A stretch of DNA of 64,000 bases. It comes from Lachnotalea sp. AF33-28 (lineage in GTDB: Bacteria; Bacillota; Clostridia; Lachnospirales; Lachnospiraceae). The position numbers were made by a program, and so were the translations under genes. The stretch covers positions 167,760 to 231,759 of the forward strand of contig NZ_QUEE01000009.1 of assembly GCF_003477885.1 (NCBI RefSeq). Direction: 5' to 3'. Below, in pieces: positions 8,433 to 18,235 of the stretch (positions within the stretch are counted from its first letter, which is position 1; each line of letters begins with the position of its first letter). The notes under the pieces were generated by a model. The model was not told the DNA's origin and ran no database searches. It saw only the letters and a list, made by a program, of their open reading frames with translations.

Positions 8433-9542
8433 TTAATGCACTCCCGAATCGGATTCAATGACCTTGCTGATCGCCTTCACAGTGGAAGACGGTTCATAAT
8501 CCGCATTGTCATATAAGAACATATGCAGTTCTTTCGCGGTTTCCTCCAGAGTGGCCGGAACAACCATGGCTCCCTTGTTGATCGTTGCATTGCCGCGGTT
8601 CTCGTCCGTGGGAAAACCGGCTGTGGCTCCCATGGAAAACTTGCCTGCATCCGCAGCCAGGCTGATGATGGTCGGCAGTTCCAGATTAGTGGCAATCTGA
8701 GGGAAAACATGATTCACTATACTGTTTAATGTTCCCACGTCCGCGGATTTCGCCTTCTGAAGCATCTTCTCCACCACTTCGCGCTGACGCTCCGTCCTTC
8801 CGTAGTCATTGCCGGATATATAACGGATACGGCAGTAGGATACCGCCTGTATGCCGTCCAGCAACTGCTCTCCCGGCCCCTTGAGATGATGGGATCCGAT
8901 GCCGGTGGCATCAACCGTAAAGGTTATGTAGCCGTTAATCATGTTGTCTTTGAACATGGATTCGGGCACATCCACCGTAACACCTCCAAGATCATTGATA
9001 GCTGTAGCCACAGCTGCCCAGTTAAAGGTCACATAATCCGTAATCTGAAGGTCAAAATTTTTATTAAGCGTTTCAATGGCATTCTGGGCACCGCCGTTAT
9101 AGTAAGAGGTGGTCATCTTGCCATACTTCTTTCCGTCTTTGCTGATACAGAGGTAGGTATCCCGGTATATTGAAGCCAGCCGCACTTCTTTCGTTGCGTT
9201 ATTGATGCTGGCAATCATCACGACATCTCCGTGAGTCCCTTTATCCAGTGTTTTGTTATCGCGGGCATCCACGCCGAACAGCGCATAGGTGGTATAGCCT
9301 TCCAGCTTCTCCTCCACCTCCGCGGCCAGTGAGTTTGTTTCGATGTCTTCTTTCTTAAAATCCGGCTTCTGGATCTGATCAAACTTGCCCAGCACAAACA
9401 CACACAACAGCACCACCATTAACAATATGGCCTCTACACTGAACATCAGAATGAATTTTTTTCTTCTGCGTTTTGCAGCCTTTTTTGCACGGCTCTTTTT
9501 GCGGGCCCTCGCTCTTAGCTCTTCTTCTCTTTCTCTGCTCAT
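8433..9542 (-). CDS. LytR-CpsA-Psr (LCP) family cell-wall glycopolymer ligase
   Basis: The 369-residue protein has a Lys/Arg-rich cytoplasmic N-terminus, one membrane segment (about 30-50) and an LCP domain. The domain hallmarks are FGVDARD, DVVMIASINN, RLASIYRDTYL and YCRIRYISGNDYGRTERQR. Members transfer polyprenyl-linked glycopolymers (teichoic acids, capsule) to peptidoglycan on the outer face of the membrane. It follows the sugar-1-phosphate transferase gene after 16 bases, so the two are probably co-transcribed. That fits attachment of the surface polymer built by this cluster. AAAGGAAG precedes the ATG. Confidence 0.93.
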   Translation of the reverse strand: MSREREEELRARARKKSRAKKAAKRRRKKFILMFSVEAILLMVVLLCVFVLGKFDQIQKPDFKKEDIETNSLAAEVEEKLEGYTTYALFGVDARDNKTLDKGTHGDVVMIASINNATKEVRLASIYRDTYLCISKDGKKYGKMTTSYYNGGAQNAIETLNKNFDLQITDYVTFNWAAVATAINDLGGVTVDVPESMFKDNMINGYITFTVDATGIGSHHLKGPGEQLLDGIQAVSYCRIRYISGNDYGRTERQREVVEKMLQKAKSADVGTLNSIVNHVFPQIATNLELPTIISLAADAGKFSMGATAGFPTDENRGNATINKGAMVVPATLEETAKELHMFLYDNADYEPSSTVKAISKVIESDSGVH

Positions 9543-9558
9543 AGCGCTTCCTTTCGTG

Positions 9559-10965
9559 TTAATACGCGTTCTTGTTTATAAATCCTTTGAATACGGTTAA
9601 AAACAGGATTTTAAAGTCAAACCCGATAGACCAGTTCTCAATGTAATACAGATCATGCTCAATCCGTTTCTTGATGGAGGTATCGCCCCGGTAACCGTTT
9701 ACCTGAGCCCAGCCGGTCATGCCCGGCCTCACCTGATGCTTGATCATATAACGGGGAATGTCTTCTTTGAAGCGCTCAACAAAAAACGGGCGCTCCGGCC
9801 TGGGACCGACCAGGCTCATATCTCCTTTCAGCACGTTCCACAGCTGCGGCAGCTCATCTATGCTGGTTTTGCGTATGAACTTTCCGACCGGTGTCACGCG
9901 GGGATCTCCCGGAGTTGTCCATTTCTTTTGTTCTGCGGAAGGCTGCTGCACTTCCATAGAACGGAATTTGTACATATTAAAAGTCTTATTGTGCCGCCCC
10001 ACCCTCTCCTGGCTGTAGATGACAGGTCCGGGAGATGTCAGCTTAATCAGCAAAGCTACAAGCAGCATCAGCGGTGAAAATAGTATGGTGGCTATGAAGC
10101 CGACAACAATATCCATGGCCCGTTTCAAAAACGCATTAAAGGAATCTGTAAGCGGAACATACCGGATATGGATCACCGGCAGTCCGAGCAGATCTTCCGT
10201 GTACGGTTTGGTAGGGATGATGTTGTTGTAGTCAGGAATGAATTTGGTATGCACACCGGACTTTTCACAAAGCGCGACGATTCTTTCCAGTTTGTCGTAT
10301 TCATTTATGCTAAGGGTAATCGCGATCTCATCCAGCCGGTTAAGCTGCAATATATAATCCAGGTTGTCAATGTTGCCGATTACCTTGATCCCTCTGTATT
10401 CGGTGCCCCTCTCCGCATGGTTGTCCAGTATGCCGCGGATGTTATAACCCCATTCGGGATTGGACTTTACTCTGTCTATATACCCCTGGGCAGCCCGGCT
10501 GTAGCCCACCAGAAGTATATGCTTCTGATTGTATCCCTTCATGCGGAAGGAACGCAGGACAATCCTTAAAACATTGCGGTATGCCACTTCAAAGATATAG
10601 CTGAAAATCGAAAAGTACAGCACCAGAGGTCTCGAGAAATCCAGTCCGGCATCCTTACCCAGATACAGGGCAGTAGAAAAGAGCAGGGCACCAACCAGAA
10701 TGGCCTTCAGCAGATTCGCTGCTTCCAGGCGCCTGCCCTGCACTCGCTTAGGCGTATATAAATGAAAGATCCAGAATATGATAAGATAAGCCGGAACCAA
10801 TGCCAGAAGCACCGAAAAATACTGCCCCCTGCTGAAAGCCGGCTCTCCATGGGGTATCGGGCTGGAAAACACAAAATAATACGCAAGCAAATATGCCACA
10901 ATTAAAACGATGGCATCAATAACCACATGAAGCTGATTCAGACGTCTCTGATTATCTTTTATCAC
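9559..10965 (-). CDS. Exopolysaccharide polyprenyl-phosphate sugar-1-phosphate transferase
   Basis: The 468-residue protein is an initiating glycosyltransferase of the WbaP/WcaJ class. Four or five membrane segments and a Rossmann-like domain (HILLVGYSRAAQGYID) fill the first 260 residues. The C-terminal bacterial sugar transferase domain carries KRAMDIVVG, SPGPVIYSQERVG, FRSME, TSIDELPQLWNVLKGDMSLVGPRP and RPGMTGWAQVNG. It transfers a sugar phosphate from a UDP-sugar to undecaprenyl phosphate on the cytoplasmic side and so starts the repeat unit. The start is GTG, preceded by AGGTG. A plausible promoter lies upstream at 11028-11056. The specific sugar cannot be assigned by eye. Confidence 0.93.
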   Translation of the reverse strand: MIKDNQRRLNQLHVVIDAIVLIVAYLLAYYFVFSSPIPHGEPAFSRGQYFSVLLALVPAYLIIFWIFHLYTPKRVQGRRLEAANLLKAILVGALLFSTALYLGKDAGLDFSRPLVLYFSIFSYIFEVAYRNVLRIVLRSFRMKGYNQKHILLVGYSRAAQGYIDRVKSNPEWGYNIRGILDNHAERGTEYRGIKVIGNIDNLDYILQLNRLDEIAITLSINEYDKLERIVALCEKSGVHTKFIPDYNNIIPTKPYTEDLLGLPVIHIRYVPLTDSFNAFLKRAMDIVVGFIATILFSPLMLLVALLIKLTSPGPVIYSQERVGRHNKTFNMYKFRSMEVQQPSAEQKKWTTPGDPRVTPVGKFIRKTSIDELPQLWNVLKGDMSLVGPRPERPFFVERFKEDIPRYMIKHQVRPGMTGWAQVNGYRGDTSIKKRIEHDLYYIENWSIGFDFKILFLTVFKGFINKNAY

Positions 10966-11027
10966 TCTTCTTCACCTACTGTAATCTGTGCCGCTCTTCC
11001 AACACCGCTTCTTGGCACTTCTGTTTT

Positions 11028-11056
11028 ATAATACAGCATGAAGGTGTAAAGGGCAA
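11028..11056 (-). promoter_or_regulatory. Putative sigma-A promoter for the sugar transferase/LCP pair
   Basis: On the minus strand TTGCCC and TATTAT are separated by 17 bases. The -10 ends about 60 bases before the GTG start. Confidence 0.5.
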
Positions 11057-11071
11057 CATCAAAATATGGGT

Positions 11072-12079
11072 CTATTTTCTTAAATCTTTCTTAACTGGCG
11101 ACGCCTTATAACGCCTGCGGGAAGCGTACTCCGCCGCATAAATAAACATGTTGGCGATCAGCTCACCCTCAATCCGGATGTAATTCCATATATTTTTAAA
11201 ACAAAACGGCACCTTGCGGCAGCTGGAAACTGTCTTAAAACCTTCGGCCAGCCCCTCTCTATATTCTTTGCCGAAACCGATTTTTTTAAAAAAACTGCAC
11301 TTAATCAAATATCCCGCAAGAAGGAACGGGGAATTAACGATGAGCTGCAGAAGCGGCATATTTTTATAATTCAGATAGATGCTGTTGCGTGCAGCCAGTT
11401 TTACTTTAAATGCATTATATCTGGAACCGCTGGTTCCGCTCCCCACATGGTAAACATAAGCGTCCGGGCAGTAAACATTGCGATAGCCGAAGATCCTGGC
11501 CCGGTATCCTATATCGGTATCCTCCAGGTAAGCGAAATGCTTCTCATCAAAATCCCCGATCACCCGAAATACCTCCCTGCGGTAAATGGACGCGCCGCCG
11601 CAGGCCGCGAATATATTTTTCTGCTTTGTATAGCCGGAGGAAGGCTGACCAACACCGCGCTGTGACGCCCATCCGATAATATTATACAAATCCCCCGCAT
11701 CATCAATGAGCTCCGGATGATACATCTGAATCATCTTGCTGCTCACTGAAAAAATCCTGTCCGAGCTCTCAATCGTCTTAAGCAGCGCTTCCACATAATG
11801 CTCGTCCACACGGGTATCATTATTGAGCAAAATCACATACGGCGTATCTGCCGCCTGTATTCCAACGTTCACGGCCTTGCTGAACCCATAGTTCTTATTC
11901 AGGTAGATCGCCCTGATTTCGGGATATTTCTCATCAAGCAGCTCCCTGCTGCCGTCCGTAGATGCGTTATCCACCACCAGTATCTCAAAATCCCGGCAGC
12001 TCTGCCCCTTCAGTGACTCAAGGCAGGGTTCCATAAAGTGGGCGCCGTTATAGTTGGCAATTATAACCGTTACTTTCAT
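11072..12079 (-). CDS. Glycosyltransferase family 2 (rhamnosyltransferase-like)
   Basis: This 335-residue GT-A enzyme begins MKVTVIIANYNG. It has the nucleotide-binding VDNASTDGS, the metal-binding NNDTRVD, and the acceptor-region EDTDIGYRARIFGY. The order matches the dTDP-rhamnosyltransferase-like branch of GT2. A hydrophobic helix near residue 250 and a basic tail suggest membrane association. It should add one sugar to the lipid-linked repeat unit at the cytoplasmic face. A good promoter lies upstream at 12134-12162, so it may be its own transcript within the cluster. Confidence 0.9.
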   Translation of the reverse strand: MKVTVIIANYNGAHFMEPCLESLKGQSCRDFEILVVDNASTDGSRELLDEKYPEIRAIYLNKNYGFSKAVNVGIQAADTPYVILLNNDTRVDEHYVEALLKTIESSDRIFSVSSKMIQMYHPELIDDAGDLYNIIGWASQRGVGQPSSGYTKQKNIFAACGGASIYRREVFRVIGDFDEKHFAYLEDTDIGYRARIFGYRNVYCPDAYVYHVGSGTSGSRYNAFKVKLAARNSIYLNYKNMPLLQLIVNSPFLLAGYLIKCSFFKKIGFGKEYREGLAEGFKTVSSCRKVPFCFKNIWNYIRIEGELIANMFIYAAEYASRRRYKASPVKKDLRK

Positions 12080-12133
12080 TTTAGTTCAACCTTCCGCTCC
12101 TGCAGCCATAACCTCTGCGTGAGCTGTTACTCT

Positions 12134-12162
12134 ATTATAATCATTTTTCCCTATTTCTGCAA
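12134..12162 (-). promoter_or_regulatory. Putative sigma-A promoter for the GT2 gene
   Basis: On the minus strand TTGCAG and a perfect TATAAT are separated by 17 bases, between two glycosyltransferase genes. Confidence 0.6.
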
Positions 12163-12185
12163 GTTTAACTGCTTTCTGCCTGCCG

Positions 12186-14015
12186 TCAGAACTCCACAGG
12201 CATCCAGTAAGGATTGCGGAACGTAAAATCATTGCGGTCCAGAGTCAGGTTCACATTGTAGTAGGGATCGCCCTTCTCGAGGATTTCACCCCAGCGGTCC
12301 CGGAAAAACCGCATTTCTCTATGAAAGCGCTCCAGCTTCTCCGGCGTATTCTCTAATCCCCGGGACTTGGACTCGTAGTGATATGCCTGGGCATTGGCAT
12401 CGTATATGACAAGATAGCCCAGCGCCCTGACCTTCAGACAGAAATCCACATCGTTAAACGCTACCGCAAGCTCCGTAGTCATGCCGCCGGCCTCTTCATA
12501 GACCGATTTTTTAACCAGCAGGCAGGCGGCCGTGACGGCGCTCATCTCCTGAGTGCACATGGCCTTGGCCATATAGCCGTATTCCTCTCTGGGCAGCCCC
12601 ACAAATGCATGGCCCGCGACGCCTCCGAGACCGACCACCACTCCGGCGTGCTGCACGGTGTCATCGCCGTAGAAAAGTTTAGCGCCCACGATGCCCACGC
12701 CTTCCTGCATGCAAAATCCCAGCATATCTTCCAGACAGCCGCCGCTTAGCATCTCGATATCATTGTTTAATAACAGAAGATATTCGCCCTTTGCAAAACC
12801 TGCGCCAAAATTATTGATAGCGGAATAATTAAAACCTTCCTTCCAGGTCACCACCCGGAAATTGTCCATACGGGACTCCTGCTCTTTATAATAGGCAAAG
12901 GTCTCTTTCTTTGTGCTGTTGTTTTCCACCACGATGATTTCATAATTGCTGTAAGCATTTTGGGCGGTCAGCGTGCGGATGCACAGGTCCAGATCCTGTA
13001 CGTGATCCTTGTTGGGTATGATGACTGATATGAGCGGATCATAGGGACGCTGAAAGACAGTGCGGTACATTCCGTACTTAATCCCGTGCTCCACCTTCGC
13101 ATGCACTCCCATGCGGCGGTAATGAGCTTCCACCGCTCTTAAGCCGGCTTCAAAGGCGTATTTCTTGCTCTCCGGATTTTCGGAAGTTGAATTCCTGTGA
13201 GCGCGCCAGTGGTACAGGATCTTTGGAATATGCCGTATCTTTCGGGCCTGCTCCACGCATCGGAATATAAAATCATAGTCCTGGGCTCCGTCGTATTCCG
13301 TACGAAAGCCGCCTGCCGCATCCAATACGCGCCGGCTCACCACAAAAAGGTGGCAGATATAATTCATGGTCCTAAGCAGATACAGGTTGAAATCCGGCTT
13401 AAAATGCGGATCAAACTGCTTTTTGCCTTTCATATCCACCTTATCTTCATCGCTGTAGAGCACATCCGTGTCGCGGTCTGCGTTGATGGCCTTCACACAC
13501 TCATACAGAGCATCGGGGGAGATCAGGTCGTCGTGGTCCAGCAGCGCGATATAACTGCCCTCTGCCATGGCAAGAGCTTCGTTTGTGTTGCCGGCGATTC
13601 CCTGATTTTCCTCCAGCCTAAGGTAGCGGATTCTGGAATCTGCCGCTGCCATCTGCTGCACAATCTCTGCTGTTTCACCCGCTGTAGGGCTGCCGTCCGC
13701 CAGGCATAATTCAAAATGGCCGTAGGTCTGTTTCTGTACGGATTCTATCATCTCGCGGGCGAACTGTACGGGTGTCTCATACATCGGAACCACAACACTG
13801 ATAAGCGGCTCATAATCAAACTTATGGCCGCGCTGCTTTTCCAGATCCTTCGCAGTGGGCAGAGCCCCCTTCTGCCATTGGCGGTAGCTGACCTCCTCCA
13901 GGCGAAAGAACTTGAGATATATTTTTTTCACACATTTATTCAAGCCGTTCTTTCTGCAGTAAGCGATGGTCTTCGCTATCAGATTTTTCGGCTTGCGCTC
14001 TTCCTGTATTTCCAT
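12186..14015 (-). CDS. Large glycosyltransferase with two GT2 domains
   Basis: The 609-residue protein carries a short helical N-terminus and then two GT-A domains in tandem. Domain 1 (about 70-300) has PLISVVVPMYETP, LADGSPTAG and LLDHDDLISP. Domain 2 (about 325-560) has PLISVIIPNKDH, VVENNSTKKE, LLLNNDIEML and FNDVDFCLKVRALGY. Both domains keep their DXD-type motifs, so both could be active. Such bifunctional GT2 proteins build rhamnan or O-antigen-like polymers. It is the third of three related large transferases in series; all three have SENPESK- or TARDIGTK-type joints after domain 1. No membrane segment is evident. Confidence 0.9.
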   Translation of the reverse strand: MEIQEERKPKNLIAKTIAYCRKNGLNKCVKKIYLKFFRLEEVSYRQWQKGALPTAKDLEKQRGHKFDYEPLISVVVPMYETPVQFAREMIESVQKQTYGHFELCLADGSPTAGETAEIVQQMAAADSRIRYLRLEENQGIAGNTNEALAMAEGSYIALLDHDDLISPDALYECVKAINADRDTDVLYSDEDKVDMKGKKQFDPHFKPDFNLYLLRTMNYICHLFVVSRRVLDAAGGFRTEYDGAQDYDFIFRCVEQARKIRHIPKILYHWRAHRNSTSENPESKKYAFEAGLRAVEAHYRRMGVHAKVEHGIKYGMYRTVFQRPYDPLISVIIPNKDHVQDLDLCIRTLTAQNAYSNYEIIVVENNSTKKETFAYYKEQESRMDNFRVVTWKEGFNYSAINNFGAGFAKGEYLLLLNNDIEMLSGGCLEDMLGFCMQEGVGIVGAKLFYGDDTVQHAGVVVGLGGVAGHAFVGLPREEYGYMAKAMCTQEMSAVTAACLLVKKSVYEEAGGMTTELAVAFNDVDFCLKVRALGYLVIYDANAQAYHYESKSRGLENTPEKLERFHREMRFFRDRWGEILEKGDPYYNVNLTLDRNDFTFRNPYWMPVEF

Positions 14016-14094
14016 AATTCCCTCATACCGCCGCCGGGCACGTACAAATATGAAGTGCCAGCCAGCAGCAGTCTGTGTCTATAGTCGCCAAATG

Positions 14095-16209
14095 TCAAAC
14101 ATCCTCCATATTAATCGAGAAATCCGGCGCTGTCAATGTTAAATTGGGATTGTAGCAGGGATCGCCCTTCTCAAGGTACTCTTGATAACGGCCCAGGAGT
14201 CTTTTTTTCTCCTCGGTAAACCGCTTCTGTTTCTCCGGATTATCCTCATATCCCCTGGTTTTGGACTCGTCATGATAAAGCTCTGCAAAGGGGGTAAATA
14301 CCACCAGCAGGCCCATCCCGCGCACCCGCAGGCAGAAATCCACGTCATTATAGGCTACCGCAAAGGCCTCATCCATCCCTCCCGCGCTTTCATAGACACT
14401 TTTCTTCACCATCATGCAGGCGGCTGTGACCGCGCTATAATCCTGCTGTACCACCGCTCTGGCGAAACGCCCCGGCTCGGATCTGTCCATCCCGCAGAAT
14501 ACATGTCCGCATACGCCGGCCAGCTTCATCACAACGCCGGCGTGCTGAATGGTATCATCCGGATAATAGAGTTTGGCTCCCACAATGCCTACATCCGGCC
14601 TCTGACAGGTTCCGAGCAGTTCCTCCATCCAGTCAGGCGTAATCACTCTGGTATCGTTGTTTAACAGAAGCAGAAATTCTCCCTGCGCCAGGGAAGCTCC
14701 GAAATTGTTTATGGCGGGATAGTTAAAATCACGCTCCCACACGGCAACCCTGATCCGCGGATCCAGCTTAAGCTCCTCATACAGACTGAAAATTTCCGTT
14801 CCCGTGCTGTTGTTTTCAATGATTATGATTTCATAATTCCCATATGTGGACTTCTCTCTGATGGAATCCACACAGGCTTTCAGCGTATCCGGCTGGTCTT
14901 TGTTGGGTATCAGAATGGAGATTTTAGGTTTTCCGGTTACCCGGTACTTCACGCGGTAATAGCCGAGATGGTCCCCGATCAGGGATACATCTGCGTTAAG
15001 CCCCATCCTCTTTAGATGCGCCTCCAGCGCAAGCTTTCCGGAGGTGTAACAGTACATCTTGCTCTCCGGATTTTCTGAGGTGGAAAACTGATGGGTCCTC
15101 CAGTGATACAGGATCCGGGGAATGTGGCATATCTTACGCGCCCGTTCCGAACAGCGCAGTATCAGGTCATAATCCTGAGCGCCGTCATAATCCGGCAGAA
15201 AGCCTCCCAATTCATCCAGCAGTTCTTTTCTGGCAACAAAAAAATGACAGATATAATTATTGGAACGAAGCAGGTCCAGGTTAAAATCGGGCTTTAAATG
15301 GGCGTCAAAATACACGCGCAGATCCATGGATACCTTATCCTCATCGCTGTAGAGCATGTCGGTGTCGGGATCCTCGTTCAGAGCTTTCACCACTTCATAA
15401 AGCGCGTGTTTTTCCAGTATATCGTCATGATCCAAAAGCCCCACATATTCTCCTGTGGCCAGCTCCAAAGCGGCATTGCTGTTGCCCGCGATCCCCAGAT
15501 TCTCATCCAAAATCTGATACCGGATTCTGGAATCCTCATCCGCCGCCTGGCGCAGCACGGGCTCCATGCTGCCCTCGCCGTCCGCCAGACAAAGCTGCCA
15601 GTTCTGATAGGACTGCTGCCGCACGGATGCAATCATCTGTTTGAGAAATTCTCTGGGAGGCTTATATACCGGCACCACAATGCTGATCAGCGGCTGCCAG
15701 GAAAGGGCGGCCGGCTCACACTCCCCGTGCTTTTCCAGCCATCTGGCATACCGGTTTTCTTCTGTCTCATAGCGGTTTCTCCACTGTTTTTTCAGTTCGA
15801 CCGGCCCTCTTTTAAGAAGCGTCCGAATATCGTCGGCCGCCATGGCAGGGGTTGTGAGACGGATCATCTTTTTAAAATTCACATAACGCCGGCTCTGTTC
15901 TCTGATCAGCTCTTTAGGTAAGATGGAAAGCCTTTTCTCTTTTTGCCCGTCGCTGATATGAAGGCAGTATCTCTCTTCCAAATTGCAGTCAAATTTCACA
16001 TCAAATCCGCAGTCTCTCTGCCTCTCGTCTCCCAGCGCGCTTCTGCTGGCATCCGGCCGGTCAAGCCTGCGAAAGCTGAACTTCATCTCCTCACCATGGC
16101 GTTCAGTCACCCGGTATTCCGGCAGTGTCCCCGTATCCGATACAGCCCAGCCGGTTAAATGAACCGTACAGCCAAATATTTCTGATTTATCTATATAGTA
16201 TGAAAGCAT
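14095..16209 (-). CDS. Large glycosyltransferase with N-terminal beta domain and two GT2 domains
   Basis: The 704-residue protein starts with about 110 residues of beta-rich sequence (MLSYYIDKSEIFGCTVHLTG). Two GT-A domains follow. Domain 1 contains PLISIVVPVYKPP, LADGEGSM and LLDHDDILEK. Domain 2 contains KISILIPNKDQ, IIENNSTGTE, LLLNNDTRVI and YNDVDFCLRVRGMG. It is closely related to the product of the next gene downstream (12186-14015), and the two probably arose by duplication. The N-terminal module also occurs in the gene just upstream (16250-17875) and may bind glycan or mediate assembly; that role is inference. The start follows GAGGAAAATA. Confidence 0.9.
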   Translation of the reverse strand: MLSYYIDKSEIFGCTVHLTGWAVSDTGTLPEYRVTERHGEEMKFSFRRLDRPDASRSALGDERQRDCGFDVKFDCNLEERYCLHISDGQKEKRLSILPKELIREQSRRYVNFKKMIRLTTPAMAADDIRTLLKRGPVELKKQWRNRYETEENRYARWLEKHGECEPAALSWQPLISIVVPVYKPPREFLKQMIASVRQQSYQNWQLCLADGEGSMEPVLRQAADEDSRIRYQILDENLGIAGNSNAALELATGEYVGLLDHDDILEKHALYEVVKALNEDPDTDMLYSDEDKVSMDLRVYFDAHLKPDFNLDLLRSNNYICHFFVARKELLDELGGFLPDYDGAQDYDLILRCSERARKICHIPRILYHWRTHQFSTSENPESKMYCYTSGKLALEAHLKRMGLNADVSLIGDHLGYYRVKYRVTGKPKISILIPNKDQPDTLKACVDSIREKSTYGNYEIIIIENNSTGTEIFSLYEELKLDPRIRVAVWERDFNYPAINNFGASLAQGEFLLLLNNDTRVITPDWMEELLGTCQRPDVGIVGAKLYYPDDTIQHAGVVMKLAGVCGHVFCGMDRSEPGRFARAVVQQDYSAVTAACMMVKKSVYESAGGMDEAFAVAYNDVDFCLRVRGMGLLVVFTPFAELYHDESKTRGYEDNPEKQKRFTEEKKRLLGRYQEYLEKGDPCYNPNLTLTAPDFSINMEDV

Positions 16210-16249
16210 ATTATTTTCCTCTGTTTTCCGGTCCGGCCGGGGCCTGTCC

Positions 16250-17875
16250 TTATTTTACGAAGCCCGCGGCGAGCTCCTTATGTCCGTCCTGCAGGTATAC
16301 GCGGGCAAAGGGCGTGGTTACGATCCAGAGGCCGGCAGCCCTCACCTTTCTGCAGTACTCTTCCAGATCATCCCCGGGTTCTCCGACCCGCTTTATTGCA
16401 GCACCGGATACGGCATAACAGACAGGCGATACCTGATCCACATCCCGGTACCAGTCGGTATTGCCCCATTCATCCGCAGTATGCACGAAAACGCCCCGAT
16501 ACAGCGTTTTTATCTCTCCCTCCGTCCATATATCTCCCATAGACACAATGCTGTCGGAAGCATCCAGTACCGCCGGCATCACCATGCCCACATCCGGCTG
16601 GGATGTCCAGGAGAGTAGCTCGTTTTTGGATTCGCTGTCCAGATTGATACCTGGCTGCACATATACGGTTCCGTCGGCCTTTGCGCTGTCCCATTTAATG
16701 CGTATGAGGTAGCTTACCCGGTCTTCGAAATACGCCCGTCCATTTCTGCCGGTCCTGTCCAGGTGAGATTGTATCGCCCGGATCTGAGCATCCAGCGCAT
16801 AGGGTTTTGTCCCTATATCCCTGGCCGTGGAACTCTCCGCCACTCTCCAATGATATAGTATTTGGGGAATATGGTATATTTTATCCGTTATCTCAGATAC
16901 CCGCAGAAATAAGTCCCAATCCTGAGCACCGTCCATGGCCGGGTTCCATCCGCCTGCCTTTTTTATGATGCTGGTCCGTATGACGGAAAAATGGGTGATG
17001 TAATTGGCTGAATACATGGTATGAAGCGACCAGTCAGGCTTATACAGCGGATTGTAAAACCGCATGGTATCGGAGTCAGTCAGATCGCTGTCACTGTATA
17101 TGAAATCCAGGCTCTTATCGTTATTTAACGCCCTGACCGTTTCATAAAGGGCATCAGGATCCAGCAGATCGTCATGATCCAGCATGGCGATGAACTCTCC
17201 TTTGGCCATCTGGAAGGCCTCGTTGGTGTTGCCGGATATTCCTTTGTTTTCTTCCAGAACTTTTATGCGGATGCGCGGATCAGGATAATAGAGCCGGATG
17301 ATGCGCGCCGCCTCGGATTCCTCACCAGACGCGCTGCCGTCGGCTATACACAGTTCGAATCGGCGATAGGTCTGCTCCAAAACGGATTCAATCATCTCTC
17401 TTAGATGGATTTTATCAGTCCTGTAGGCGGGCACTATAACGCTGATCAGAGGCTGATACATGAATATCGGCCTCACCGGAGCGGAGGGAGGAACAGGAAT
17501 CGCGGCATCTTTGTGCAGGAAACGCCTGATGGTCTCTTTCATGCCTTTCGGCAGTATGGTTCCGGTATCCTGGATTTCTGTCAGATTGATTTTGATGATT
17601 TTTCGTGAAAGGCCCGACCGGATGCGCAGATCATAGGAGCGGAAGGTGTTCGCGGAAAACGTGATGCGGAAACCGTAGAGGTCTGCGGATGTGCCGGGAA
17701 AAAAGGCTGTAACGATGTCGGGACGGGGAATTCGGACAATCTGCGCTTCTGTAAGCGGGGTTTTTCCCACGTAAACTTGGAGATGAACTTTGGATTCGGC
17801 ATTAGCGCCGATAGCCCATCCCTTGATTATAACTCTGCCATATTTATATCTGGCTCCTTCGATGTGATATCGCAT
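16250..17875 (-). CDS. Glycosyltransferase, GT2 domain plus eroded second GT2 domain
   Basis: This 541-residue relative of the two downstream transferases has a beta-rich N-terminal module (MRYHIEGARYKYGRVIIKGW) and a complete first GT2 domain (PLISVIVPAYRTD, IADGSASGEE, MLDHDDLLDP). The second GT2 domain is reduced. The nucleotide-binding half with its IVENNST and NNDTR motifs is absent, and NDVDFC is replaced by a DDLEEYC segment. What remains (WTSQPDVGMVMPAVLDASDS and GLWIVTTPFARVYLQDG) aligns with the acceptor half of the others. So it is probably a single-activity enzyme with a vestigial or non-catalytic domain. It is the first gene of the transferase series. Confidence 0.87.
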   Translation of the reverse strand: MRYHIEGARYKYGRVIIKGWAIGANAESKVHLQVYVGKTPLTEAQIVRIPRPDIVTAFFPGTSADLYGFRITFSANTFRSYDLRIRSGLSRKIIKINLTEIQDTGTILPKGMKETIRRFLHKDAAIPVPPSAPVRPIFMYQPLISVIVPAYRTDKIHLREMIESVLEQTYRRFELCIADGSASGEESEAARIIRLYYPDPRIRIKVLEENKGISGNTNEAFQMAKGEFIAMLDHDDLLDPDALYETVRALNNDKSLDFIYSDSDLTDSDTMRFYNPLYKPDWSLHTMYSANYITHFSVIRTSIIKKAGGWNPAMDGAQDWDLFLRVSEITDKIYHIPQILYHWRVAESSTARDIGTKPYALDAQIRAIQSHLDRTGRNGRAYFEDRVSYLIRIKWDSAKADGTVYVQPGINLDSESKNELLSWTSQPDVGMVMPAVLDASDSIVSMGDIWTEGEIKTLYRGVFVHTADEWGNTDWYRDVDQVSPVCYAVSGAAIKRVGEPGDDLEEYCRKVRAAGLWIVTTPFARVYLQDGHKELAAGFVK

Positions 17876-17950
17876 AATCGGAATCTTCCTGTGTCGGGTT
17901 TTTTGTACGGGCCTTACCTTATGGAAATGTGAAAGGTCAAAGGCCTGACA

Positions 17951-18115
17951 TTGTCTGCTTCACAGACGGAAATCAGCTCTGGTATAATGTCTGTCGACAT
18001 TATGCTTTGTCAGCACACTGACATGCCCCTCCGGGGGATGCACATGATTTCCTGGGGAAATTGTCTGCTTCGCAGACGGAAATCAGCGCTGGTATAATGT
18101 CTGTCGACATTATAC
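17951..18115. repeat. TGTCTGC/TATAATGTC repeat, two copies 110 bp apart
   Basis: Copies at 17951-18003 and 18061-18115 are almost identical over about 53 bases. Each has a small stem (GTCTGC with GCAGAC; one mismatch in the first copy), then GGAAATCAG, then a palindrome TATAATGTC-TGTC-GACATTATA. The first copy lacks the last few bases. The interval holds CCCCTCCGGGGG and GTCAGCACACTGAC mini-palindromes. Flanks of the second copy (CTGGGG on the left, CCCCAG on the right) extend it into a longer inverted repeat. A third copy is at 21382-21437. The 360 bases 17876-18235 contain nothing else recognisable. Confidence 0.75.
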
Positions 18116-18235
18116 CACATCCCCCCAGAGATTCCTATATTTATTTTTTATGGGAGCTGCCTCAAGATTTATTTGGTTACTGATCACGGCTGCCTATAAC
18201 GCAGCACATGTCTGGGCAGTAACTTTATTTGGAGT

